NCBI RefSeq assembly: GCF_002019635.1
Contig: NZ_KV917371.1
Span: forward strand, 496,001 to 560,000
DNA from: Metabacillus halosaccharovorans
Lineage (GTDB): Bacteria > Bacillota > Bacilli > Bacillales > Bacillaceae
Direction: 5' to 3'
DNA length: 64,000 nt
Below, one piece after another: positions 26,131-36,643 of this stretch. The notes below the pieces were generated by a model, which saw only the letters and a list, made by a program, of their open reading frames with translations, did not search any database and was not told the DNA's origin. Each line of letters begins with the position of its first letter. Positions within the stretch are counted from its first letter, which is position 1. The position numbers were made by a program, and so were the translations under genes.

Positions 26131-26294
26131 TGTTCTCCCCCTCGTATTTCCCTTTTTGTAAGCCATGTCTTTGGCACACTTTTAGTGTAATGGTTTTAGC
26201 TTTCTTCAAAAATATTAAATAAACCGTTTTCATGTACATTTTTCCGGAACATTTTTCACTAATTGTCCTCCAAAAAAACTCAATGATATAATGA

Positions 26295-26320
26295 ACAAAA
26301 GCGCTGGAGCTGGATGTCAA
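26295..26320 (+). repeat. Short deleted copy of the dispersed GCGC repeat
   Basis: ACAAAAGCGC is joined directly to TGGAGCTGGATGTCAA. Both pieces occur at the two ends of the full element at 34123-34274, where a hairpin of about 98 bases separates them. The copy looks like an internal deletion between GCGC repeats. It lies between the divergent SBP and response-regulator genes. Confidence 0.65.
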
Positions 26321-26393
26321 CGCGCTTATCCACAGTACAAGAGTTTTATAATTTCCTATACTTGAACAAATATTATATCTCGGAGGGAAAAAT

Positions 26394-27950
26394 ATGTATC
26401 GAATCTTAATTGTAGATGACGAAAAAGACGAACGAAACGTTATTCGTTTTCTTCTCAATAAATACCGTTTTCAACTTGATATAATGGAAGCAAGTAATGG
26501 AAAAGAGGCTCTTACTCTATTAAGGAAACAACCTGTTCATATTTTATTTACAGATATTAAAATGCCTTTTATTGATGGGATTGAGTTAGCTACAAAAGCG
26601 CGAGAACTTTATCCTGCTATTCAAACCATCTTTTTTAGTGGTCATGATGATTTTGACTATATAAAAAAAGCTCTATCATTACGAGCTGTTGACTATATTT
26701 TGAAACCGGTAAAACCTGATGAATTTCTACAAACACTTCGTTCAGTCATACAAAATATTAAAACTCTGGAAAAAGACCTAGCAGAAATAGAAGCAAATAC
26801 AGAACTCTTAAAAACCCATATTCTTAATCGTCTTATAAATAAGACTCCTTTGCAAAAACTTAAAAATGAATACCCTTCCATCAATTTCGACTTTTTATGT
26901 GATTATTCATACATGATTTTAATGCAGTTTGATGAACCTTTTTTCGATCGGCTTCCTGAGGAAAAAGATACTCTATTTTTCTACCATACAATCGAAAAGG
27001 CTATTCCAAATTTCTCATGCAACTTTATTGATCTTAATCCTTTTCAAATTCTATTGTTAGTTAAGAAAAACGGAGAGAACTGCTTACACACTAAGCAGAC
27101 TGCAACAAGCATTCAAAAACAAATTCATGAAGAATACGGTATAAACTGTTTTACCTCGATCAGCACGAAACTGTCATCACCTAGTGAGATGCCAAAGTTC
27201 TACGAGGAGTTGGAGAAGGATATCGAAGACCGTTTTTTCTATTCTGACACCTATGTATTTCCAAAAGAAGCCATACAAATCGAAGATAAAGGATATCCTG
27301 AAGGAGATGATGCCCTCCTTCTTGCCATAAAAAATGCTGTTACATTTGCTGATATTGTTAGTTTTAAACAAAATATGAACCTTTTGTTCGAAAAGTACCG
27401 CTTAAATTTGGAAATATCTCATATCTATGTGAGATTTTTATTTTCAAAACTATTACAGCTGCTAGTGTGTGATCTGCCCTTATATGATAAAAAAACCATT
27501 AATAAAAAAATGGAGACAATATATTCCTGTCATCATTTTTCTGATATTGAAGAGATTTTAACATCCGTACAAAATGAGATCATAAAAAAATTGGAGGATG
27601 AGAGAAAATCTCCAAAACATGTGATCCAAATTGTAAAAAAATATATACAAGAACATTACCAGGAAGATTTATCTTTGAATTTATTATCTGAACAAGTCTA
27701 CTTATCACCAGGATATCTAAGTGAAATATTCATCCAGGAAACAGGTTGCGGGATCAATAAATATATTAAGAATCTAAGAATGGAAGTTGCTAAAGATCTA
27801 CTCAATAATACAAATATGAAAGTGAATGATATATGTCATAATGTTGGCTATCAAAATCTCTCATACTTTGTTAGGAGTTTTCGGGAGCATTTCGGAGTAA
27901 GTCCGGAAAAGTACCGTCAAAGGGATAAAAAAATGAAAGAGAACTCATAA
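26394..27950 (+). CDS. Response regulator, YesN type (receiver plus AraC HTH)
   Basis: The 518-residue regulator has a receiver domain (1-120; acidic pocket DDE at 8-10, Asp54 in FTDIKMP, Lys in ILKPVKPDEF), a middle linker region (about 130-400), and a C-terminal AraC double HTH (about 415-512; LLSEQVYLSPGYLSEIF and VGYQNLSYFVRSFREHFGVSPEKYRQ). This is the YesN architecture, used to activate sugar ABC operons next to it. CGGAGGG precedes the ATG. Its stop overlaps the kinase start (TAATG), and it faces the divergent ABC operon, its likely target. Confidence 0.88.
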   Translation: MYRILIVDDEKDERNVIRFLLNKYRFQLDIMEASNGKEALTLLRKQPVHILFTDIKMPFIDGIELATKARELYPAIQTIFFSGHDDFDYIKKALSLRAVDYILKPVKPDEFLQTLRSVIQNIKTLEKDLAEIEANTELLKTHILNRLINKTPLQKLKNEYPSINFDFLCDYSYMILMQFDEPFFDRLPEEKDTLFFYHTIEKAIPNFSCNFIDLNPFQILLLVKKNGENCLHTKQTATSIQKQIHEEYGINCFTSISTKLSSPSEMPKFYEELEKDIEDRFFYSDTYVFPKEAIQIEDKGYPEGDDALLLAIKNAVTFADIVSFKQNMNLLFEKYRLNLEISHIYVRFLFSKLLQLLVCDLPLYDKKTINKKMETIYSCHHFSDIEEILTSVQNEIIKKLEDERKSPKHVIQIVKKYIQEHYQEDLSLNLLSEQVYLSPGYLSEIFIQETGCGINKYIKNLRMEVAKDLLNNTNMKVNDICHNVGYQNLSYFVRSFREHFGVSPEKYRQRDKKMKENS

Positions 27951-29662
27951 TGATGCACAATATAAACAAATGGTTTAAAAACCTAAAATTTAGAAATAAA
28001 ATCTTATTTATCTGTTTACTATCCGGTCTACTCCCAGTCATTACATTAGGAAGTTTCTGGTATAATCAGGTACAACATTTATTCATTACACGCGAAAATG
28101 AAGTGTTGGATGAATCTCTTAATCAGGCAATCTCAAGCCTTGATTATAAAGTAAACACTTATTTTGATGCAATGAATCATATTGTTTGGAATGAAGATGT
28201 AAAAAGAGGTGTTACATCTACTTATGATAATAACTATGAAATGTTTTTATTTTATCACTATACACTTGATCCACTATTAAGCACTTCGAAGTTTTTACAA
28301 ACAGATATTAATAGAATTACGATTTATAGTAACAATAAGATGCATTCACACGGTGAGAGTCTCAGACCTTTAACAGATATTAAACAATACAGTTGGTTTG
28401 AAAGCATTTCGGAAACATCCACACCAACATTAATCGTATCAGCTAAAGAGAAATCATTCGAGGTTGCCAGCCAATTATTTGATCGTCACCATAATACAAC
28501 CAATATTGTTTACATGGATATCGATTATGAGAATGTGTTTGAATCAATGTCTACCTTATATGAAAATAATTACGGACTCATTATTCTTGATGAACATGAT
28601 AAACCAGTGTTTCAAATAAACCAATTTTCAGAAACAAATATGTCTTATGCGCTAACAGAAAACGAATTGTTAAAACAAGTACGTGAGGATACATTAAAAA
28701 AACACTATATCTATAAGAAAGCTGAACTTACCCCTTATAACTGGACAGCCTATCTTTATCGTCCGTATGGTACAGTCTCCGCTTCTTCTTTCGGACTTGA
28801 GCTTACTTTTTTTATCGTTGTTCTTTCTTCCATCCTGATTCTGTTTTTATCTATTTATTTTCTTTCAAAAGTGGTCGTACGACCGTTAATCATGTTATCT
28901 AAAAATATGGAACAGGTTGAAAAAGGGGATTTGGTCGTAACTGTGACCAACACTGCATCTGATGAAATCGGTCACTTAATTCAAAAGTTCGGGAATATGG
29001 TTCATAAATTAAATACAATGATTAATGAAGTATACAAAAGTAAAATTGCTCGCCAAGAATATGAAATGAAAGCATTACAAGCCCAAATTAATCCTCACTT
29101 TTTCTATAACAGCCTGTCTCTGATCAACAGCAAGGCAATTATGGCTGATCAAGAGGATATTAGTCAAATGGCTCAATATCTTTCAACATTTTACCGTACG
29201 ACATTGAATCAAGGAAAGCATACTATATCTATTAAAGATGAACTTAAAAATACAACTTCCTATATTCAAATTCAACGAATGATGCATTCTGATTCATTTG
29301 AGGTTCATTGCGAAGTAGAGAAGGATATTCTTGATTACACGATGATTAATCTTCTTTTACAGCCGTTAGTGGAAAATGCAATCAATCACGGAATTGACCA
29401 CAAAGTAACGCCCGGTAAAGGAATCTTAACCATATCAGGTAAACAAACTGAGGATCACTTAATTTTCACAGTTTCTGATAATGGTTGTGGGATAGAACCT
29501 GAAAAGCTGGAAACCATTTTAACCAACAAAACAAAGGGTTATGGAGTAAGGAATGTCCACCACCGTGTACAACTTTCCTACGGGCAGGAGTTTGGTTTAG
29601 CTTATCAAAGCGAAGTCAATAAAGGAACAACAGTAACCCTTACGATTCCTAAAAGGCGGTAA
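27950..29662 (+). CDS. Sensor histidine kinase, YesM type
   Basis: The 570-residue membrane kinase has an N-terminal helix (about 17-35), an extracellular dCache-like sensor (about 40-275), and a second helix (about 280-303). A HAMP segment (about 304-356) follows, then the His_kinase domain with the phospho-acceptor His in LQAQINPHFFYNSLSLINS and an ATPase with VENAINHGID and DNGCGIEPEKL. These are the YesM/LytS-type signatures. It overlaps the response regulator stop by one base, with a second ATG directly following. It should sense an extracellular sugar or its binding protein; the ligand is unknown. Confidence 0.88.
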   Translation: MMHNINKWFKNLKFRNKILFICLLSGLLPVITLGSFWYNQVQHLFITRENEVLDESLNQAISSLDYKVNTYFDAMNHIVWNEDVKRGVTSTYDNNYEMFLFYHYTLDPLLSTSKFLQTDINRITIYSNNKMHSHGESLRPLTDIKQYSWFESISETSTPTLIVSAKEKSFEVASQLFDRHHNTTNIVYMDIDYENVFESMSTLYENNYGLIILDEHDKPVFQINQFSETNMSYALTENELLKQVREDTLKKHYIYKKAELTPYNWTAYLYRPYGTVSASSFGLELTFFIVVLSSILILFLSIYFLSKVVVRPLIMLSKNMEQVEKGDLVVTVTNTASDEIGHLIQKFGNMVHKLNTMINEVYKSKIARQEYEMKALQAQINPHFFYNSLSLINSKAIMADQEDISQMAQYLSTFYRTTLNQGKHTISIKDELKNTTSYIQIQRMMHSDSFEVHCEVEKDILDYTMINLLLQPLVENAINHGIDHKVTPGKGILTISGKQTEDHLIFTVSDNGCGIEPEKLETILTNKTKGYGVRNVHHRVQLSYGQEFGLAYQSEVNKGTTVTLTIPKRR

Positions 29663-29692
29663 GGGTTACGAATTAGGTATTGCTGAATTATT

Positions 29693-31253
<1,561 letters not shown>

Positions 31254-31436
31254 TTAAATGGAACGTAAACGAGTTAGCTGGAAATAGTTTTTTGTCACAC
31301 CATTTGGAATTTGTTCCACATATGTAACACTGTGTTTCTAAAAATCCACCTCCACTTCATGGATCACCTTTACTTCAAGTAAAAAAATATACTAATATGG
31401 AGTGTATTAGATTTCACTATATTTGGAGGATATAGA

Positions 31437-32576
31437 TTGAACGTTATCGAAACAAAGGACAAAAAAATGAAAAATAGACAAGTTATTTTATATCTACTAT
31501 TAATACTAGCTTTTGTGGCATCGCTTATTTTTGTTACCAACAATTATTCATTTTACGATCGTCCAATCGCTGAAGTTACACAAACAGAAGCAACAGACTC
31601 AACTGAAGTGATCGATCTATATGATAATAAAGATGAACTTTTCACTCAGCAGATTACCGCTGAATTAAAAAACGGTGATCATAAAGGACAGCTTATCCAT
31701 CTGTCAAATGAATTTTCAAGTTCAAAAGCTTATGATCAAGAATTTAGAGTAGGACAAAAACTGTTCGTTTCAATTGATGAAAACAACGGGAAACATGCCC
31801 TTTTAACAGGCACAATTAAAGATCTAAAACGTGATACTTACGTGTTAATTGCTGCTTGGATTTTTGCTATTATCGTGTTAATTGTCGGTCGGAAACAAGG
31901 TTTCTTTTCTCTCATCAGTCTAGTCGTAAATGCCGTGATCTTGTCGTATGCATTAGATCTTTATCTTGATCAACCAGATCGAAACTTAATCGTAATTTGC
32001 AGCATAGCTGTTATTTTATTTACAGTGATCTCTTTGTTACTTGCAAACGGATTTAACGAAAAAACCTATGCAGCGATCATCGCTACATTACTAGGAACGT
32101 TTCTGTCTCTGTTTATCTCCTATCTCGTTATTTGGCTAACCTCTGAAGAAGGACTCCGCTATGAGGAGCTTCAATTTATAACCCGTCCTTACCAGATGGT
32201 TTTTATGGCAGGATTATTTCTAGGTTCGTTAGGAGCAGTAATGGATGTCGCGATTACCATGTCTTCTTCCATTTTTGGGTTGTACGAAAAAAATAACAAT
32301 ATTGCTGTAAAAGCACTAAAAAAATCAGGAATGGAAATAGGGAAAGATATTATGGGAACAATGACTAATATTTTGTTTTTTGCTTATATTAGCGGTTCAA
32401 TTCCTATGTTGATTTTATATTTAAAAAATCACTCACCATTGGGATACACTCTTTCCATGAATCTTTCACTAGAATTAGCCAGAGCACTGGCTGGCGGGAT
32501 TGGAATTGTCATCACCATTCCTATTGGTCTATTTACAACGATATTTTTCATTAATAGAAAGAGGGCAAAATTATGA
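31437..32576 (+). CDS. YibE/F-family membrane protein (longer subunit)
   Basis: The 379-residue membrane protein has a first helix (about 18-36), an extracytoplasmic domain (about 37-135), and about seven further helices. The family signatures are the AVMDVAITMSSSIF and EIGKDIMGTMTNILFFAYISGS stretches. The start is TTG, chosen because GGAGG lies 7 bases upstream. It overlaps the next gene by 4 bases, and both belong to the YibE/F family, so they probably form one complex. The family has no settled function; transport is assumed from topology. Confidence 0.8.
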   Translation: MNVIETKDKKMKNRQVILYLLLILAFVASLIFVTNNYSFYDRPIAEVTQTEATDSTEVIDLYDNKDELFTQQITAELKNGDHKGQLIHLSNEFSSSKAYDQEFRVGQKLFVSIDENNGKHALLTGTIKDLKRDTYVLIAAWIFAIIVLIVGRKQGFFSLISLVVNAVILSYALDLYLDQPDRNLIVICSIAVILFTVISLLLANGFNEKTYAAIIATLLGTFLSLFISYLVIWLTSEEGLRYEELQFITRPYQMVFMAGLFLGSLGAVMDVAITMSSSIFGLYEKNNNIAVKALKKSGMEIGKDIMGTMTNILFFAYISGSIPMLILYLKNHSPLGYTLSMNLSLELARALAGGIGIVITIPIGLFTTIFFINRKRAKL

Positions 32577-33337
32577 ATGCACTAGTAGTACTTGCAGCTA
32601 TCTTATTTCTATTAATGGCGCTAATTGGAGGAAAAAAAGGGATACGTTCCTATTTAGCATTGTTCTTCAACTTTGCTGTCATTTTTATCCTTCTTTTCTT
32701 TTTGAATGATCCAAATATCGATCCGATCATTTTTACGATTATGGCAAGTATTGTTATTAGCTGTATTAATCTTTTTTATATTAATAAAGTGAACAATACA
32801 ACGATACCTGCATTTATTTCGACGATTATATCGATTGTAGTTCTTCTTTTATTTATTATCTTTCTTACTAAGAATGCAATGATTCAAGGCTTCGGTGAGG
32901 AAGAAGTAGAAGAGTTAAGTATTTTCTCTCTTTATATTGGAATTGATTTTACCAAAATCGCTGCATCTGTCATGATCATGAGTACAATCGGTGCCATTAC
33001 GGATACAGCAATCGCCGTGTCATCACCTATGCGGGAAATCCATTTTCACAATCCAACTATTACCCGAAAGGATTTATTCACATCAGGATTAAGCATTGGA
33101 AAAGATATTTTAGGCACAAGTACGAACACACTGTTTTTTGCATTTTTCGGAGGATATTTAGCCCTGCTTATTTGGTTTAAAGATTTATCTTATTCTTTAG
33201 GTGAAATTGTAAATTCCAAAATATTTAGTGCTGAGATGCTTACATTGCTTTGTGCCGGCATCGGTGTAACGATGGTTATACCAATAACCTCCTGGATTAC
33301 ATCATTGTATTTACTTAAAAATCAAGAAAAAGCGTGA
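32573..33337 (+). CDS. YibE/F-family membrane protein (shorter subunit)
   Basis: The 254-residue protein has about seven helices and the same signatures as its upstream partner: IGAITDTAIAVSSPMREI and SIGKDILGTSTNTLFFAFFGGY. It lacks the extracytoplasmic N-terminal domain. The ATG overlaps the preceding stop region, so translation is coupled. A terminator follows. Confidence 0.8.
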   Translation: MNALVVLAAILFLLMALIGGKKGIRSYLALFFNFAVIFILLFFLNDPNIDPIIFTIMASIVISCINLFYINKVNNTTIPAFISTIISIVVLLLFIIFLTKNAMIQGFGEEEVEELSIFSLYIGIDFTKIAASVMIMSTIGAITDTAIAVSSPMREIHFHNPTITRKDLFTSGLSIGKDILGTSTNTLFFAFFGGYLALLIWFKDLSYSLGEIVNSKIFSAEMLTLLCAGIGVTMVIPITSWITSLYLLKNQEKA

Positions 33338-33345
33338 TTAAAATG

Positions 33346-33382
33346 ACGGTATATCTCAATCAATGAGGTGTACCGTTTTTTG
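33346..33382 (+). terminator. Rho-independent terminator after yibEF-like genes
   Basis: ACGGTATATCTC pairs with GAGGTGTACCGT around a short loop, followed by TTTTTT. Confidence 0.8.
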
Positions 33383-33479
33383 TATGATAAAACGTTCCGG
33401 ACAGAAAATACCTTTCTTCACCTTATATATATAATAAAGAAATTTTATCTGTAGAGATAATAGAAAAAGGGTGACGATA

Positions 33480-34124
33480 TTGAAGATGAACGAAGCAGTA
33501 GAGATGCTCACAAAAGCAGGAGTCTCTGAAAATATAAGAACACTCACCATCAGAAAATGGATAAAAGAAGGAAAAATTACGTCGGATGATACAAATGGAG
33601 CCAGCATCGATCACCAAAGAACTGAACTTAAGCACCATAGTTTCCGAGATGAGAAAAAAGAAATGATTAGACAGTTTCAATCACAATTAAAAGTACAAGA
33701 AGGATATATTGAGGGAATCAAGGCTCTTCATGAAAATTCTATAAAGCAAAGAGAACAGTTGCATCAGGAAATTTCACTTCTCAAAAAAGAAAAGAATGAT
33801 TTACAAAAGGAAGTGGATTCTTTGCTAAAAGAAAATATCCGACTAAGAAATGAAATAATTCAGCACAAAGAAAATTCCATACATACTAATTCTAGTAAAG
33901 CCCAAGAGCCAAAAAAGGAAACAGCCCCTCTACAAATGCGTTTTCCATTACAGGATTATCGCGATAAATTAGGTCTATCAAAAGTGTCTGGAAAAAAAGA
34001 AGTAATGTCTGCCTATAAAGAATTATTAAAGCTATCCCATCCCGATCACGGCGGACAGCTTAAATCCTTTCAATACATTAAAGCAGACTTTGATCAGTTT
34101 AAGAAGGATTTTAAAACTAGATAA
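33480..34124 (+). CDS. MerR-like HTH, coiled-coil and J-domain protein
   Basis: The 214-residue protein has three parts. Residues 1-40 resemble a MerR/excisionase-type winged helix (EMLTKAGV...TLTIRKWIKEGKI). About 55-140 is a heptad-rich coiled coil (QREQLHQEISLLKKEKNDLQ...). About 160-214 is a J-domain-like end with the catalytic HPD tripeptide in LLKLSHPDHGG and following helix FQYIKADFDQFKK. DNA binding plus a DnaK-stimulating motif in one protein is uncommon; the N-terminal half recalls RacA-type proteins. Starts TTG 33480 (AAGGGTGA upstream) or ATG 33486 are credible; the gene stands alone. The role is unknown. Confidence 0.65.
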   Translation: MKMNEAVEMLTKAGVSENIRTLTIRKWIKEGKITSDDTNGASIDHQRTELKHHSFRDEKKEMIRQFQSQLKVQEGYIEGIKALHENSIKQREQLHQEISLLKKEKNDLQKEVDSLLKENIRLRNEIIQHKENSIHTNSSKAQEPKKETAPLQMRFPLQDYRDKLGLSKVSGKKEVMSAYKELLKLSHPDHGGQLKSFQYIKADFDQFKKDFKTR

Positions 34125-34274
34125 GGACTCAACAAAAGCGCAAGCGCCTTGAACAGCCCCGACAAGCATAAGACGCAAATGAATAGAAGACGTTCTTTGT
34201 CTTCAATTCATTTGTGGCTTATGACCTCGAGGGGCTAGGCGCTGGAGCTGGATGTCAAGCCTTCCCAAGTCCTT
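34123..34274. repeat. Dispersed hairpin repeat, full-length copy
   Basis: The element is bounded by AAGGACT (34123-34129) and its inverse AGTCCTT (34268-34274). Inside, GCGCC and AGCCCC pair with GGGGCT and GGCGC, AAGCATAAG roughly with CTTATG, and CAAATGAAT with ATTCATTTG around AAGAC...GTCTT, making one long stem-loop. The tail GCGCTGGAGCTGGATGTC also occurs in the deleted copy at 26295-26320. It abuts the stop of the J-domain gene and could terminate it. I recall such GCGC-type elements as common in Bacillaceae intergenic DNA. Confidence 0.7.
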
Positions 34275-34291
34275 TAATATAATGACATCCT

Positions 34292-35206
34292 CTAGAATTC
34301 CCTTGAAGTAAATTCCTTCATTATCAAATCGTGATTGATACCAGCTGCCGCTCGAACACCTTGGCCCGCTGCGATGATTAGCTGTGAAGGGCCGGAAAAT
34401 GTGGTATCTCCTGCAGCATAGACTCCCTCAATATTTGTTCTGCCAAAATCATCAACAATAATTCCATTCGTATTATTCAGCTCACATCCAAGGGAGATAG
34501 CTAGATTATTTGGCTGCTGAAGATCAGTTGTAACAAAACCTCCCACTCGGTTCATCGTTGTACCGTCTTCAAAAATTACTTTTTCTAATTTACCATTTGT
34601 TCCTGATAATGTTTCTATTCTCTCTTTCTTTATGATCAATCCTTTCCTTTTAAGTAGGAGTTCATCATCTTCTTCTAGAATTGGGTTACCGTTTGTACAC
34701 ACGACTAAGTCATGGCTCCATTGATAAATCATTTTTGCCAAATGAGAGGTATTGCTATTTTCACCGATTAATACTAAAGGTTGATCTCTCAATTCCCACC
34801 CGTCGCAGTACGGACAACTGAAGAGGCTCTTTCCATAGTACTCGTTTATTCCTTTTACTCTTGGTAAATTCTCCTTAAGACCTGTTGTTAACATTACCTT
34901 TTTGCATGTGAACACTTTTCCTTCTTCAGTCGTTACTGTAAATAGGTTGCTGCTTTCTTTCTTGATTTCAATAACTTTTACTCTCTCTACTTTTACTGAT
35001 GGATATTTACTAATATCATGATGTGCCAACTCCCTGAATTCACTAGGTGAAACACCATCTCTTGTAATAAAGCCGTGTGATTCCTGAGTAACTTTATTTC
35101 TCGCTTGATTATTGTCAAACAATACAACCTTTCTCTTTGCTCTCCCTAAGACAAGAGCAGCATTTAAGCCAGCAGGTCCCCCACCGATAATTGCACAATC
35201 TAACAT
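34292..35206 (-). CDS. Thioredoxin-reductase-like FAD/NAD(P) flavoprotein
   Basis: The 304-residue flavoprotein has an N-terminal FAD-binding GGGPAGLNAALVLGRAKRKV, a redox-active CPYC in SCPYCDGWELRD, a NAD(P)-type second Rossmann segment that is degenerate (LVLIGENSNTSH), and the FAD-binding VYAAGDTTFSGPSQLIIAAGQG. The length and CxxC place it beside thioredoxin reductases, but the NADPH GxGxxA motif is altered, so the physiological donor or acceptor is unclear. It follows an Rrf2-type regulator on the same strand, and both have near-identical operator-like boxes upstream. Confidence 0.78.
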   Translation of the reverse strand: MLDCAIIGGGPAGLNAALVLGRAKRKVVLFDNNQARNKVTQESHGFITRDGVSPSEFRELAHHDISKYPSVKVERVKVIEIKKESSNLFTVTTEEGKVFTCKKVMLTTGLKENLPRVKGINEYYGKSLFSCPYCDGWELRDQPLVLIGENSNTSHLAKMIYQWSHDLVVCTNGNPILEEDDELLLKRKGLIIKKERIETLSGTNGKLEKVIFEDGTTMNRVGGFVTTDLQQPNNLAISLGCELNNTNGIIVDDFGRTNIEGVYAAGDTTFSGPSQLIIAAGQGVRAAAGINHDLIMKEFTSREF

Positions 35207-35244
35207 TTGTTTTCCTCCTCGTATTAAATGTCCCTCAATTATAG

Positions 35245-35258
35245 ATATTACAGATATT
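35245..35258. promoter_or_regulatory. Operator-like box upstream of the flavoprotein gene
   Basis: ATATTACAGATATT differs at one position from the complement of the box before the Rrf2-type gene (ATATCACAGATATT). It lies about 40 bases before the flavoprotein ATG, so the Rrf2-type regulator probably controls both promoters. Confidence 0.6.
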
Positions 35259-35284
35259 CATAGTCTCTAATTGGATTAAAAAAA

Positions 35285-35725
35285 TTAATTTGCGATAGAA
35301 TTTATATTTTCTGCCATTTTTCCATCGACCTTTTTGACCAGATCTTCAATCGTTTGTGACCCTAGATAATCCTCCATCTTTCGTTCAGCTTCATTCATTA
35401 CTTTTTCAATTAAGCAATTTTCCCGATTGTGCTGGGTATGATCTAAACTGCAATTGAATAATGATGATGTTCCTTCTATGGCATGGATGATATCCAGGAA
35501 AGATATATCTTTCACATCTTTTATTAATTTATATCCACCGTTTACACCCGTTACAGATTCGATAAAACCGGATTTAACTAAAGTTGTTAATACTTTTGAC
35601 AAATAAGTTGGCGAAACCTTTTGTACCTCCGCTAAAGGTTTTACCCCAATTGATTTTCCAGATGGTACTATTGCCAAATAAACAATTGTATGGAGGGCAT
35701 AATTCGTTGCTTTGGAATATTTCAT
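35285..35725 (-). CDS. Rrf2-family transcriptional regulator
   Basis: The 146-residue regulator has the Rrf2 winged helix (MKYSKATNYALHTIVYLA, VSPTYLSKVLTTLVKSGFIES, GVNGGYKLIKD) and the family helix DIIHAIEGTSSLFNC. Two cysteines (FNCS and ENCLI), not the three of IscR/NsrR, lie in the cluster loop, so an Fe-S cluster is uncertain and thiol redox sensing is plausible. GAGGTGAG precedes the ATG; a TTG three codons earlier is less likely. It lies upstream of a thioredoxin-reductase-like gene and shares a palindromic box with it. Confidence 0.82.
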   Translation of the reverse strand: MKYSKATNYALHTIVYLAIVPSGKSIGVKPLAEVQKVSPTYLSKVLTTLVKSGFIESVTGVNGGYKLIKDVKDISFLDIIHAIEGTSSLFNCSLDHTQHNRENCLIEKVMNEAERKMEDYLGSQTIEDLVKKVDGKMAENINSIAN

Positions 35726-35761
35726 GTTTCTCACCTCTAATTAAAGACTTAATAAATCTAT

Positions 35762-35776
35762 AATATCTGTGATATT
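35762..35776. promoter_or_regulatory. Palindromic operator upstream of the Rrf2-type gene
   Basis: Perfect palindrome AATATC-tgt-GATATT about 40 bases upstream of the rrf2-type ATG; a one-mismatch variant precedes the flavoprotein gene. Confidence 0.6.
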
Positions 35777-35825
35777 AAGATATGTCAATGTTGAAGCTCC
35801 TCTATCTATTTGTATATCATGTTAA

Positions 35826-36377
35826 TCAATTTTCGATTTCCTTTAGAAAAGATAAAAGCTTTTCCATCCATCGTATATTCTCTTCTGATTGACTAAAAGC
35901 ATGTTCACTAATAAAATGCACAGCTTTCTTTTGTTTATCATCTAATCGTTCCATTCTATTTTTTATTTTTTCACTATTTTTTGACTCCCTATATTCAACC
36001 CAACGTTTCTTTTCCTGGTTAATAGCATCTTCAAGCAAAAAGACTGCTTTAAGTGGATCAATGAACTTAATTAAATAAATGGATATATATAAATCTTTCA
36101 AATTAGATACTTCTTTAAAACTATGATAAATCTCTTGTTCAAGAAACTCTCTTCCAATCTTGGTTATTTTATAAAGAGTCTTATTTGGACGATTTTCTAT
36201 TTGGATGGATTCTACCGGTTCTATATATCCCTTTTTTTGCAGTGCCTCAAAATTATAATAAAATTTCCCCTCACTCATCCTATTTATAGGTAATGCATCA
36301 AGTAAATCTTTCTTTAATTTGTATGGATGACTATTTTCATCGGCTAAGCTCCCTAGTATAAATAATGAAACAGACAA
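35826..36377 (-). CDS. PadR-family transcriptional regulator
   Basis: The 183-residue regulator has the PadR winged helix: FILGSLADENSHPYKLKKDLL, EGKFYYNFEALQKKGYIEPVE, the wing NRPNKTLYKITKIGREFL, then long C-terminal dimerisation helices (about 100-180). The start is TTG with AAAGGAG upstream. It diverges from a cytochrome P450 gene across 266 bases, which suggests it represses that gene in response to a hydrophobic or phenolic compound. The target assignment is inference. Confidence 0.8.
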   Translation of the reverse strand: MSVSLFILGSLADENSHPYKLKKDLLDALPINRMSEGKFYYNFEALQKKGYIEPVESIQIENRPNKTLYKITKIGREFLEQEIYHSFKEVSNLKDLYISIYLIKFIDPLKAVFLLEDAINQEKKRWVEYRESKNSEKIKNRMERLDDKQKKAVHFISEHAFSQSEENIRWMEKLLSFLKEIEN

Positions 36378-36564
36378 GAGACATTCTCCTTTTTGATCAT
36401 AAATTCCTTCTCATATCCTTTTTGATACAACTGGTTCTATTTTCACTCTATTCATTATGGCATAAAGTGACTGTGAGATAATAGTCGGTTAAAGAATAGT
36501 CTATTGAAATCAAAAATATTGATTTATAGGATGACTTCCCTATTATGTATTACTCTTTTTAAAA

Positions 36565-36580
36565 TACTCCAATTAGAGTA
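36565..36580. promoter_or_regulatory. Inverted repeat in the PadR-P450 intergenic region
   Basis: TACTC-caatta-GAGTA lies about 65 bases before the P450 start, with further TACTC (36551) and GAGTA (36614) half-sites nearby. A PadR operator is possible, but it does not match the classic ATGT-N8-ACAT pattern. Confidence 0.25.
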
Positions 36581-36643
36581 GATTATAAATAGAAAGTTAA
36601 TCAACATCTATAGGAGTATTTATTCTTAAGGAGGAATAAGACG

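Noticed and set aside
26120-26458. A 112-codon minus-strand frame across the SBP and response-regulator starts
   Set aside because: It covers two divergent promoters and both gene starts, which are well supported.
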